A stretch of 64,000 nt of DNA, taken from positions 124,001-188,000 of the forward strand of contig JAWPGT010000014.1 in assembly GCA_034638255.1 (NCBI GenBank), read 5' to 3'. The notes beneath the pieces were generated by a model. The model searched no databases. It was not told the DNA's origin and worked only from the letters and a program-made list of their open reading frames with translations. Shown here piece by piece: positions 33,399-44,074 of the stretch; the stretch's first letter is position 1; each line of letters opens with the position of its first letter. The stretch is from Coprinus comatus (Eukaryota > Basidiomycota > Agaricomycetes > Agaricales > Agaricaceae). The translations under genes were made by a program, and so were the position numbers.

Positions 33399-34089
33399 GC
33401 TGTCATGATAAGTGCTTGGAGATATTGATCTACAACAAAACACAAATTAGCCTCATGTTGTAAGTCGCACATATGTGTGCCAGCAACAGATCTGCAAGCT
33501 TTCTGTCTAACTGAGTACAGTAGTATGGAGCAAGCATCACACTAGAGAGGGAGAGACAAAATCTCTGAGAGCCTGGAACAGGACTCAGTCTCTCCAGGTT
33601 GGTCGATGTGAACCATACATTTCCAGGAGCAAGATGACTTAACCAGTGAGGACGCTAGGTGTCTCATTGAGCTCGAGGAACCATACTGGCTAGTCAGGGC
33701 CCATAATCTGTTGAAAGCAATGCATATGCATGAAGACATAGTAGTTAATAGATACACACAAAGTGGTAGATAGTAAGGTATGCTTTATGGAGAGAGCAGA
33801 GTAAAAGTAGAACTTGGTAGTTCAGGAACTGAAGAATACAGGGGAGAATGTACACTACTTATACTAAATAATGCTGGTCTATGCTATGACAATTAGGAAT
33901 CAGGTGTTAACTACATGTAACTAATTATACATGAAACAGGAGTCCAAACAGGAGTTGAAACACATAGGTGAAATACTAACTATGACCAATGGGAACTGTC
34001 CACATAATGCAAAGCAAGGTGAAACAATATAAGTGAAAAAAAATGAAAATGTCATGTGACTACCTAATAATAGTCCATATTTTCCAACA
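33399..34089 (-). mobile_element. Ty1/copia family C fragment: LTR, primer site and gag start
   Basis: The LTR at 33709-34089 (381 bp, TGTTGGAAAATATGG to CTTTCAACA on the element strand) is followed by a primer site (GATTATGGGCCC, 33697-33708) and a leader. The leader resembles that of copia B (TTTTGTTGTAGATC, GATATCTCCAA). Only the gag ATG and a codon or two remain before the Tc1 target at 33397. The rest of the element is absent on the other side of the nest. Confidence 0.8.
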
Positions 34090-34443
34090 GGCAGTTGGTG
34101 AATTGGCAATAGGGTTGGAAAGAATGTTGGAAAGTGGTCCCCTTACAGTAGATAAAACAGAAGACAGAAAGTAATGGCATAATATTGGAGAATTAAGAAG
34201 CATAGAAATTGTATGGAAATGTCAAACTAAACTGAATAGAATTGATAACTGAAGAATAAAGCAAGATAAGAAAAACCTGGAATTTCCAGAGGACAGAAAA
34301 GTCCCTTTGAATAATAATGAACAATGGAACTTCTGGAAGTTAGGAAATTAGGAAGATTGAAAATCTGGAGATTTGATATCTAATCAGAAATGTGATATGT
34401 GAACTTGGCAGAATTCAGGGTTAGCAGTCATGTGACAGAACAG
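34090..34443. other. Unassigned AT-rich DNA, 354 bp
   Basis: No coding region or repeat family recognised. Confidence 0.4.
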
Positions 34444-34769
34444 AATATGACACAACTTATCAATTGAAATTACACAGAACCAATAAAAGATACTCAATAT
34501 TCCATGTATCAAAATTGAAGAAATATGTAATGAACAACAAAAAGCAATATTCAGAACAAGAGCAAGAACAAGAACAACCAGAAGGAATTACAACAAAGGA
34601 AGGAGAACACAAACATGTAATGGAAGACATAATAGATGAAAAGACAGTAGAATGTGGTGGAAAACAATATCTTATTCAATGGAAAGGTTATAGCAAAGCA
34701 TACAATGAATGGTTACTGAGAAGAGAATTATTGAAGAATGAAGCATTAGAGAAGTGGGAAAAGAAATAA
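34444..34769 (+). pseudogene. Gypsy pol C-terminal remnant with chromodomain
   Basis: The frame opens inside pol (TYQLKLHRTNKRYSIFHVSK), has a Glu/Gln repeat, and ends in a chromodomain (GKQYLIQWKGYSKAYNEW) and TAA. It comes from a different gypsy family than the element at 19531. No LTR was found beside it. It is the last clear transposon piece before the host genes. Confidence 0.8.
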
Positions 34770-34863
34770 AACAATAAAAAATAGAGAAAGAGTGAGTGTA
34801 AGTCATTGACTTACAATGAATACATAAAGGAAATGATATATATATAGAATCATAGTATAAAAG

Positions 34864-35016
34864 ATGCAATTCGTAGTATTAATATTAGTTATCCTACCTT
34901 TCTCTTGTAAATCAACTATCTCAACAATAGATCAAGGTCCTGAGTGCCTTACCCTAAGTGTTTCACATCAGGTCAAGACATGTCCTTTCACAAGCACAAA
35001 TAAAACAATAGAATAA
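34864..35016 (+). CDS. Small open frame, 50 aa, signal-peptide-like (uncertain)
   Basis: It starts MQFVVLILVILPFSCKS, a hydrophobic stretch with a plausible cleavage site, followed by a short Cys-containing part. It lies 94 bp downstream of the gypsy chromodomain remnant. It could be the start of an envelope-like ORF of that element or chance. I do not recognise the protein, and the length alone is not evidence for a gene. Confidence 0.2.
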   Translation: MQFVVLILVILPFSCKSTISTIDQGPECLTLSVSHQVKTCPFTSTNKTIE

Positions 35017-35194
35017 GCAATAAAGTTACCAAAACAACACATTCAAAATACATAAATGACTCCATGCCCACACTCAAATAAAAGGACAGTCCAACAATAA
35101 TGATGGAAAAAAAGTCTTATAGAGGTACAAGCGATAAAAAAGATAAAAATGGTATACAAAACTCAAGAAAGAATCTGATGAATTACAACAACAG

Positions 35195-36204
35195 TTAGTT
35201 GTGTAATATATAGATGATAACTAGATTTACACTCACAGCAAGTAAGACGACAGCAACGACGAAGACCAGAACAAGCATTAGACATGCTGCCCTCCGACCT
35301 GCTTTCCGTTGATATTCTGCTGCCGTACTTAATTCCTGGACAGCTGCTCCAGTATCTGCATTGGTGGATGATATATTGAGTTCAATATTATCTATGAGCA
35401 GCAGTGAGAATTGTATCAAGATTGACAGTGAAACGAAGCACATACCAATCATACTTCCTTGTTGATTCACCAAAGTACCAAGGTCCTGGAATATCTCTGC
35501 CAATTCATGAATCCCAGTTTCGATTTCCCGAATCTCTTCCTCTCGTTCTTGTATCAGGGACTCTTGATAAGCTAGTTCGTGAGGTGAGAGCTGAGATTGC
35601 ATTAACTGTGCTTGTCTTGGTTCTAGCCAGTTATGTTCCTGATTACCAGCTTCTTCTTGTTCTTCCTCAACTGCGAGCCTAACCCCTTGTACAACGGTAC
35701 GTTGTCTCTCGGCACTAACCTGTTGGGCGCGTTGAAACGCTACCAGCGACATTTGAAGATCATGAGAAGTCTTCTGTAAAGCCGTCTTCTGGTTTGGCTA
35801 TTAGGTTACACAGCGTCAGCGGGGCACGAAACCATCATGTATAACTATACTAACCAATGCTACTTGTAAAGCAGAAAGTTTCTTTAGCTCTTCAGATCCA
35901 CGTTTAGCCATAGCCCGAGTTGATTCAGTCAAATCATGCCTGACCATGAATTATTGTTCCAAATACGAGATGCTACGTTGCGTGACACTCACAGTGTCTT
36001 CCTCAGACTCGCAGAGTCCTTCGCAGTACCCAGTTGATCCACAAGTTTCAATATAGCTTGAACATTTGCATTCATTTTGAATACTTGAAGTGACAATGAT
36101 GATTGAAGAGTCTTGAACTCGGAGTCTTCACGGGACTGAGGTATGGAAGACGCTGCAGAGCGCACCGGGTGCGGCTTACCAGCTTCGATATCCTGGAAGC
36201 TCAT
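35195..36204 (-). CDS. Endosomal/vacuolar Qa-SNARE (syntaxin, Pep12/syntaxin-7 type)
   Basis: A membrane-anchored t-SNARE of 278 residues that would act in fusion at endosomes or the vacuole. Four exons: 36204-35993, 35939-35864, 35797-35446 and 35391-35195; frames agree at each junction. The N-terminal helical region includes LTESTRAMAKRGSEELKKLS. The SNARE motif is about residues 165-230, with the zero-layer Gln in HELAEIFQDLG and the typical NQQGSMIDNIE end. A C-terminal membrane anchor (LVLVFVVAVVLLAVSVNLVI) precedes IYILHN. The start MSFQDIEAG is preferred over an upstream in-frame ATG at 36318, which would add a non-conserved tail. Assignment to Pep12 versus Vam3/Tlg2 rests on motif resemblance only. 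Confidence 0.88.
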
Positions 36205-36421
36205 ATTTGAATGGTAAATGGGTATATCGAGAGGAGGAGTCAAGTGGAGAGTCGTGAAGACTGCGTGCAGGTGATAGCCGTGAGGCACGTGCAAAAAATC
36301 CCACAGTAATGGCGTCAATTAGGTCATCGTATTTTCATCAAGTATGCATGACATGGAATAACAGAAAATGAATTGATATTAATGTAATGATCTAAATAGG
36401 ATATATCCAAAGGTCAAGTAT

Positions 36422-38232
36422 TTACGACTTGTCCTTGAAGATTTTTTGGATGGCCTCAGTGGAATACGATTTGGGACGTTCAAGGGCTAGAGGACGCATG
36501 AGATTACAACGGAGAGAAGTATATGAAGACAAGACTTACGGGCGCCAAGAGCACGGTCCCAGATGAGCTGGGCAGCAACACCGAACGCACGGGAAACACC
36601 AAAAAGAACTGTATAGTACTGCATTTGGATGAGACCATAGTGAGCAAGAAGGACACCAGAGTGAGCATCAACGTTGGGCCAGGGGTTCTTAGCCTTGCCA
36701 GCCTAGGGAAAATCTGTTAGATACAAAACAACGCGAATGCATGGTGACATGAACATACCTCGAGGAGGATATCGGGAACAAGGTTATAGATCTGACCAAC
36801 GAGCTTAAAGCTCTTGTCATCAGCGAGGTGCTTCAGAGCGAATTCACGCTGGGCAGTGTAGCGAGGATCTGTCTTCCTCAAGACAGCATGACCGTAACCG
36901 GGAACAACCTGACCACCCTTGAGAGTCGACCAGATATATTCCTTGACAGCCTCGTCTGTAGGCTCCTCACCAATCTTGGATTGCATCTTACGGAGCCAGA
37001 GCAATACCTCTTGGTTAGCAAGACCATGGAGGGGACCAGCCAAGCCATTGAGAGCAGCAGAATACGCAAGGAATGGATCGGAAAGGGCGGAGCCAACAAG
37101 CTTGCCTGTGTGTGCAGAGACATTACCTCCTTCATGGTCACTGAGATAACATGAGGAAAATACTCAGGATAACAAAGAATATACGTACCTGTGAATTGTT
37201 ATGTAGAGGCGCATGAGCTCAACGAAGGCCTTGTTTTCGCCAAAGCCAAGAAGATTGGCCAAATTCCAGGAGTAATCCTTGGTAGCATCGATAGCAGGAA
37301 GCTTACCGCCACCGTAAACATTGCGGTAGATGCGACCAGCAATGTTCGGAAGCTTGGCAATAAGGTCCATGGCATCCTCGAAAGTGGGACCCCAGTATTC
37401 CTTCTTGCTGACACCCTCCTGGTATGCCTTGGCAAAGGCAGAGTTGTGGTTCAGCTGTCAAGGAGAATGAGTAAGATACATGAAGTTGAAGGTAAAGGGC
37501 CCATACAGCAGTGACAGCCAAGCTGAATTGACTCATAGGGTGGAGGGTTGGGGGGCATCGGTCTAGGATCTCCTCAACGAACTCGGGGATGGCAGCACGA
37601 GCTGCCCAATCCTTAGAGAGTTCAACTACCTGCTCCTGGGTGGGGATCTCCCCAGTGACCAAAAGCCAGAAGAGACCTTCCGGAAGAGGCTCCTCGCCAC
37701 CAGGGGCCTTGGGGAGTGCTGCCTGGATTTCTGGGATAGTCTTACCACGGAAGCGGATACCCTCCTCTGCAAATACAGGATGAGAAGACAGACGAGAGAG
37801 CAATTTGTGGTAAGCCTACCAGCATCGAGGACAGAACCGTCCCAAATCAGGGCAGGAAGACCACGCATTCCACTGAGCCGATGATGTCAGGGTCCATAAA
37901 AATCAAAAGAAAGAAGACACGAAAACTGACCCGTAGAGCTGGTCAACAATGACCGGGCCGAAAGACTTTTTGCCATGGGCAGCGCGTGTTGCCTTGACCT
38001 AGAGACAAAATAAGAGATTGGGGAGGTATTGGGTGCAAGTCACACACATTTTCTATCTCAGCGGGGATGAGCTGGGCGAGACGTTCCTTGAGAGTCACGG
38101 GGCGGGCAGTGGAAGACCAGCGGAGACCGGTACGGACTGCGGTGGGACGAGTCTGGGCGAAAGAAGTGAGTATTAATAGGTCGTCGTGTAAGGGAATAGA
38201 CAAACATTGGCGAAGAGGGCGCGGAAGGACAT
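36422..38232 (-). CDS. CIT1: Citrate synthase, mitochondrial
   Basis: Condenses acetyl-CoA with oxaloacetate in the TCA cycle. The gene starts at the ATG at 38232 ([11 protein letters not shown]), has about eight introns and ends in KDKS with TAA at 36422-36424. The N-terminus is Ser/Arg-rich and acid-poor, as in a matrix targeting peptide. Active-site residues are visible: His in [12 protein letters not shown], His in [13 protein letters not shown], and Asp in [10 protein letters not shown]; the signature [14 protein letters not shown] is present. Length (about 465 residues) is normal for the eukaryotic type I enzyme. It is transcribed away from TRM8, with 123 bp between the two start codons. 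Confidence 0.95.
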
Positions 38233-38355
38233 GGTGGAATGGCAAGACGGGGAGAAGCAGCAACCAACGCCAATTTAAAGTGGGCAATCCCGGAGACAAG
38301 ATCACGTGCTCGTATATTTACATTTACCCTTCACCGTAGATCTCTGTCCCGAACC

Positions 38356-39104
<749 letters not shown>

Positions 39105-39110
39105 TAAATT

Positions 39111-39991
39111 TCAAAAATCGTTCATTCTCTCGTCCCCATCCTTATCCACGCCACTGTTCTGGCTACCCATCGTACTCACAAGGGTACCCGTTCGTACCAT
39201 CACCGCATTTTTCATTTCTCTGTGTAGCACCTTTCCTGCCTCACCTGCTAGTCTGAAAATCTCCTCGAACCGATCTACATGTAGCCTAGTTTCCATCGTC
39301 ACCAATGCAACCCTGCTCGTTTTTGGCATCACGGCCACTGTTACATGTGGAACGTCATTTTCCTCCAGGGTGGTAAGATCCAGCATGGGCGACGTCGAAT
39401 GCACACCTCCAGTCACTGCGCAGACAAAATCGACCATAGGAATACCTGCGTTGACAAGTGCGAGTGTTGTTCCGTTGATGCACGCCTGCAACAAACCACC
39501 ATCTTGCTGTAACACTGTAATGTAAACATCGATTTGTGATCGAGGATACAGCGTTGTTTGCACGACGGGCTCAAAAGTAGATTTAATGGTCGATCCTATC
39601 TCTAGTATGCGCCTGACAACATTAGTCCGCTGTATAATACTATCAGAAAAAAATAATTTACTTGTCGCCTCTTGACCTTTTGCGTCGTTCTCCAGTGCTG
39701 AATGCTGCAACGTTGACCTCGACGTTGATGTTAGCTCTGTCATGTATTGTTTGAGAACGCAGCTTTGCCTCTCTGGGCCCAAAGACAGAAACCAAGACTT
39801 GAGTAAGCCCATGAGTAATAACAGCAGTTCCATCTGCCTCTCCCTGCTGTTCGAGATTGATTGTGATATCACGCAGCTCAAACTGACGCCTTCCATCTGA
39901 ACGGTAACCACCGTCGTTGAGAACCTCGACACGCGAACCCTGGACACAGCAGATAAGTCGATATCAGGACCGGGAAATGGAGACTGACCAT
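39111..39991 (-). CDS. RRP41: Exosome complex subunit RRP41 (Ski6), RNase PH fold
   Basis: A structural subunit of the RNA exosome ring. Conserved pieces are VEVLNDGGYRSDGRR, GLTQVLVSVFGPREAK, INVEVNVAAFSTGERRKRS, and the second half starting RILEIGSTIKSTFEP. One intron near 39600-39660 is supported by frame continuity (GDK/RILEIG). For the 5' end, the best model is a first exon of only ATG (39991-39989), a 49-bp intron (GTCAGT...CCAG, 39988-39940), then GSRVEVLND. A longer open frame starting at 40085 is antisense to NPT1 exon 1, so it is not used. Confidence 0.88.
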
Positions 39992-40050
39992 TGATGTGGT
40001 TGAAGAAGAAAAGTGATGGGATCAGGCTTTGACCATCTTTAACGTTAGCC

Positions 40051-41802
40051 ATGACATCTGTCTTACCCAAGTCGATCCTCGACACCGACCTCTACAAGGT
40101 TCACACAATGATTGACCTATTCTATCGCACGTGGCTCTGACCTGTTCGCACACAGCTCACAATGCAGCAGGCCGTTTCCCGGCATTTCCCTCACGCCGAA
40201 ACGACGTACCGATTCACAAATCGAGACAAGCACATCAACTTCTCAAAGGACTGTGTAGACCAGTTTCGCCAGGCAGTGTCCTGTATGCATTGCCAGAAAT
40301 ATTCAAGGATCTGTCCTCATGTCTCTACTAGCATTCAGCACACTGGCCCTTACACCCCAGGAGCGAAACTGGCTTGAACAAACCTGTCCTTACTTCTCCA
40401 AAGAGTACTTGGATTATCTTTCTGCCTTCCGTTTCAAACCAGATCAGGTAAAGATCGAGTTTGTCCCAACAAAAGAGGATGGGTCAACAGGTCAGGTAGA
40501 GATTGAGACCCGTGGACCCTGGGTCGAATCTATTCTTTGGGAGGTGCCACTTATGGCTACCTTGAGTGAGATATATTTCAAGATTGATGACACTGATTGG
40601 ACGTATGAAGGTCAAGAAGGTGTGATACATTTATATGAAGCGAACAACGTTTCTGATTCTCATACCCAGAACTCGCATATGAGAAGGGAAAGGCACTTTA
40701 TGAAGCCAACTGTGTATTTAGCGAGTTTGGAACTCGACGGAGAAGGTCTTTCCGAACTCAAGAACTCGTCGTACAGCAACTCAAACGAGTCTCTGGGGAG
40801 ATCACAAATACCCACGGACGGTTTACTGGTACAAGCAATGTACGTTGCAGTTTCTGTATGTCAGTTGCAATGTGCTTCAACAATATCTACAGGTATATCT
40901 CGCCCAGAAATACAACCTTGCCCCTATTGGCACTATCGCACAGTAAGTGAAACAAATCGTACATTCCAGAAAACGGGATTGACTGACTGTGTATCAGTGA
41001 ATGGTTTATGGGTGTACAAATCCCTTCAGCTGAACTTTGCGAGCAGGAAAACTAACTTACAATATTACTATCCATTCTTAGATTGGTGCATTGCAAGGGT
41101 ATGAACAGGCAAATGATCTCGCACTCCAGCTTTGGGAAGATATCTATTCTAGTTCGCCGAACCTGCTTATTGCATTGACGGACACCTTTTCCACCAAGGC
41201 CTTCTTCAAGGTTTGTAATTACAATCAATTATAAGTCTCATGATCCAGATACCAACATTGTCTTAGAATTTTACCAATAACCCAGAACGCGCAAGGAAGT
41301 GGACCGGCTTACGACAAGATTCTGGGGATCCATTAGCTTTCGCTCCTGCTGTCAAGAAAGTATATGAAGACCTCGGAATAGACTATCATAACAAGTTACT
41401 AGTTTATTCCGATGCCCTGAATCTCAAGAAAGCAATTGAGATAAATGCACAATGCCAAAAACTTGGATTCGGGAAAGGTAAGTCTTTTCTTTTCTTTTTG
41501 AGTGTTGATCCACGCCTGACATTACCCCCTTTCCTAAAGTATTCTTTGGTATTGGGACCTTCCTCAGCAACGACTTTGATACCAAGTCAAGCGGACTAAG
41601 AGAGAAGAGTAAAGCGCTCAACATGGTCATCAAGATATCCACAATCGACGGCCAAGGTTGTGTCAAGATCAGTGATGATTTAAACAAGGTAAAACATCTT
41701 TATACTACCTTCCAACAATATAACAGACTCACGTTAAATTAGAATACTGGAGACAAGGATATAGTAGCACATGTCAAAGATATATTTGACCTGTCTACCT
41801 AG
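40051..41802 (+). CDS. NPT1: Nicotinate phosphoribosyltransferase
   Basis: Makes nicotinate mononucleotide from nicotinate and PRPP in NAD salvage. Exon 1 (40051-40098) encodes [16 protein letters not shown], followed by an intron to 40155 and [12 protein letters not shown], which gives the family's N-terminal signature. Further introns divide the gene into roughly nine exons. Conserved segments include [70 protein letters not shown] and IGTFLSNDF. The GTRRRSF and RQDSGDP motifs are family signatures. The stop is TAG at 41800-41802. It faces RRP41 across 59 bp. Confidence 0.93.
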
Positions 41803-41878
41803 AGGTTAGAGTCACTGGATTATTACATAATATATACTGTATCTTCCCCGGCCTTGCCATATCCCACAACACTACACA

Positions 41879-42703
41879 ATGTCAGATGCTCGCGCACTCC
41901 TCAGAGCCAAGAGACAAGAAGCTCGTATAACCCACCCACTCGCACAATACAATTCTCAAGAACAACTACGTTGTATTATATGTGGTATTCTCGTAAAACA
42001 CGCGTCTGCATGGGAAGGCCACCTTGGTAGCAAAGTTCATCGAACTAATGTAACACGACTCAAAGAGGAGGAGCGGTTAAGAGAAGAGCAGTTAAGAGAA
42101 GAAGCTCGGTCTGAAGAGGAGATAGGCGCCGAGAAGGAAGAAGAACAGACACAAGAATCGGCGATCTTACCCAAGAAACGCAAAGTGGAGGAGGAAGGAA
42201 ACCGCGAAACAAAGAAGCTGAGAACTACCGATTCAAATGGCTTCCCTGCTGATTTCTTTTCGGATCCTTCGCATGGACCAGTCGTTGTTAATGGTTCAGA
42301 TGACGAGGATGAAGAAGCGGATGCTTCCAAGCCAACGGCGCCTGCGCAGGCTCTGTCAACAATTGATCTCGAGTACGAACGATTTCAGCAAGAGCTCTCA
42401 CAGGCTCCCGATGCTCGTGAAATGTATGAACGTGCGACCGTAGTTGCAGAACCTGATTTGGCGGTTAACGTTACCAGCGGATTCCCTGGTGGAGAAGATG
42501 CTGTCGAAAAAGAGCCTGAGCTGACGGAGGAAGAAAAGCGGCAACAGAAAGAAGTTGAAGAAAAAGAAGAGATTATGGACCGCCTACTCGAGGAAGAGCG
42601 AGCGCAGGAAGAGGTCGACATGAAGGTTATGCAATTGAAGAACAGACTCGAAACGTTCAAAAAGCAGAGAGAGGCGGCTCGATTAGCAAAGAAGGCATCA
42701 TAG
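41879..42703 (+). CDS. ZNF830-like zinc-finger protein (spliceosome-associated family)
   Basis: A single-exon protein of 274 residues. The N-terminus SDARALLRAKRQE is followed by one C2H2 finger, LRCIICGILVKHASAWEGHL, with the His pair in GHLGSKVH. The rest is acidic and coiled-coil-rich (repeated KLEEE/REE patterns), with a basic KKRKVEEEG segment that could be a nuclear localisation signal. The pattern matches metazoan ZNF830/CCDC16, found with XAB2-type splicing and repair complexes. Its stop is 60 bp from the COX10 stop on the opposite strand. The family call is fairly sure; the role is by homology only. Confidence 0.8.
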   Translation: MSDARALLRAKRQEARITHPLAQYNSQEQLRCIICGILVKHASAWEGHLGSKVHRTNVTRLKEEERLREEQLREEARSEEEIGAEKEEEQTQESAILPKKRKVEEEGNRETKKLRTTDSNGFPADFFSDPSHGPVVVNGSDDEDEEADASKPTAPAQALSTIDLEYERFQQELSQAPDAREMYERATVVAEPDLAVNVTSGFPGGEDAVEKEPELTEEEKRQQKEVEEKEEIMDRLLEEERAQEEVDMKVMQLKNRLETFKKQREAARLAKKAS

Positions 42704-42763
42704 TGAGGATTTCCAAGGCTTTGTGTCCAAAAGTTTATGATACATGAAATAAATATGTAGATT

Positions 42764-43927
42764 TTAAGCCTCTACAACCTTAGCCACTGTCGCATCTTCC
42801 TCTACCCGCTCTGATTCCTTCAACCACTTGAACCAGTCCATTCCTTGTTTATGGAACATCATAAGCCCCAGCATCACAGGGAGATACCACAGACTATGCT
42901 GAAATACGACTCGTGCTTGCTTTTCACCTCCATGCTTCCACCATTTCCATGCGGCTCTCAGACAGATGAGGTTGGGTGGGAGAGTTGTCAAAGCGAATCC
43001 CCAGGTTGTAAGTCCTGACAAGGGGATGAGGAAAGAACATATAGGAACGAGAAGGACAGCATGGCGGAGGGATACGAGGGCGTTTTTTGCAGGGTCAAGA
43101 ACAGATAGCATTTGGTAGCCAGCCTGTGCGTATGAACCACGTACAATATAGGAGAGTGAATTAAAATGAGGAAATTGCCAGCTAAATAGCAGCCAAAAGA
43201 AGGCAAATGGTGCCAATGGGTTGTCGATTAGGGATACATCAAGCGGCGGTAGTCCCTGGGTAAGGAAGGGAGGTAAGAAAGTCTGTATGGGGTAGTCTAC
43301 GCCAGGCCATAGCTGCCCTCCGCAAGCTGTCCAACCCATGAGAGGCGGGATAGCACCCACAACAGCACCAAACCATGTATTCCATATAGTGTGACGCTTC
43401 ATCCATGTGTATGCTCCTGCATAAAGCGCAACGTTAGCTGCGCCAAGCACAGCCGTGGTTGGGTTAACCATTGCCCAGAGAAGAGCAGGACCGGCGATTC
43501 CTGTGGCAATCGCAAAGCCAGTTGCATGTGCAGGGGAAATTGCCCTGCGACACAGAGGCCGATTGCGGGTGCGGGCCATCTGCGAGTCAAAAGGCACTTC
43601 CTGGATCTGGTTCAGGGAGTTCGCAGATGCCGAGCAAAGGGCTGTTCCAACCGCAGTAGAAAGCAAGATGGGAACCGTTGTTGGAAGAGGCGAGAGGGCG
43701 ACGCCAGACATTGCAGTGAGGACATTGAGGACAGTAAGACGGGACTTTGAGAGTTCTAGGTAGACTTTGGTGAGACGACGGGGGTTGAGAGTGTCAAGCT
43801 TCTTGTAGGAGGGAGTGGATGCATATGGGCTCAGGTTGGTGTTTGGATGCTGCCATTGAGCGTTATGGAAGAAGAAGGACGCAAACAGAGCCGGACGAGG
43901 TTGGGCAGAGCGAGCGATGGCAAGCAT
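42764..43927 (-). CDS. COX10: Protoheme IX farnesyltransferase (heme O synthase)
   Basis: Transfers a farnesyl group to heme B in the inner mitochondrial membrane, the first step in making heme A for cytochrome oxidase. One exon, 387 residues, an N-terminal presequence, and seven to nine membrane segments. The UbiA-family prenyl-binding motif is visible as NSLNQIQEVPFDSQMARTRN, followed by RPL; the second signature region is HFNSLSYIVRGSYAQAGYQM. It diverges from U1-70K with 147 bp between starts. Confidence 0.95.
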   Translation of the reverse strand: MLAIARSAQPRPALFASFFFHNAQWQHPNTNLSPYASTPSYKKLDTLNPRRLTKVYLELSKSRLTVLNVLTAMSGVALSPLPTTVPILLSTAVGTALCSASANSLNQIQEVPFDSQMARTRNRPLCRRAISPAHATGFAIATGIAGPALLWAMVNPTTAVLGAANVALYAGAYTWMKRHTIWNTWFGAVVGAIPPLMGWTACGGQLWPGVDYPIQTFLPPFLTQGLPPLDVSLIDNPLAPFAFFWLLFSWQFPHFNSLSYIVRGSYAQAGYQMLSVLDPAKNALVSLRHAVLLVPICSFLIPLSGLTTWGFALTTLPPNLICLRAAWKWWKHGGEKQARVVFQHSLWYLPVMLGLMMFHKQGMDWFKWLKESERVEEDATVAKVVEA

Positions 43928-44074
43928 TAAAGTATTTTTTTATTTATTTATTTTCATAGCTTATCCTGTCCTCTTACTTTCCCACACTTTTTGCACAATA
44001 TTTTATTAATTATTTCCGCATCTGAATTCCCACGCATCCGTTTACTCTCTCTGCCTTCACAGCATTACTCCTTA

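Noticed and set aside
39992..40085. RRP41 starting at 40085 ([10 protein letters not shown]...)
   Set aside because: This segment is the antisense of NPT1 exon 1, does not match the RRP41 N-terminus, and leads out of frame with it.
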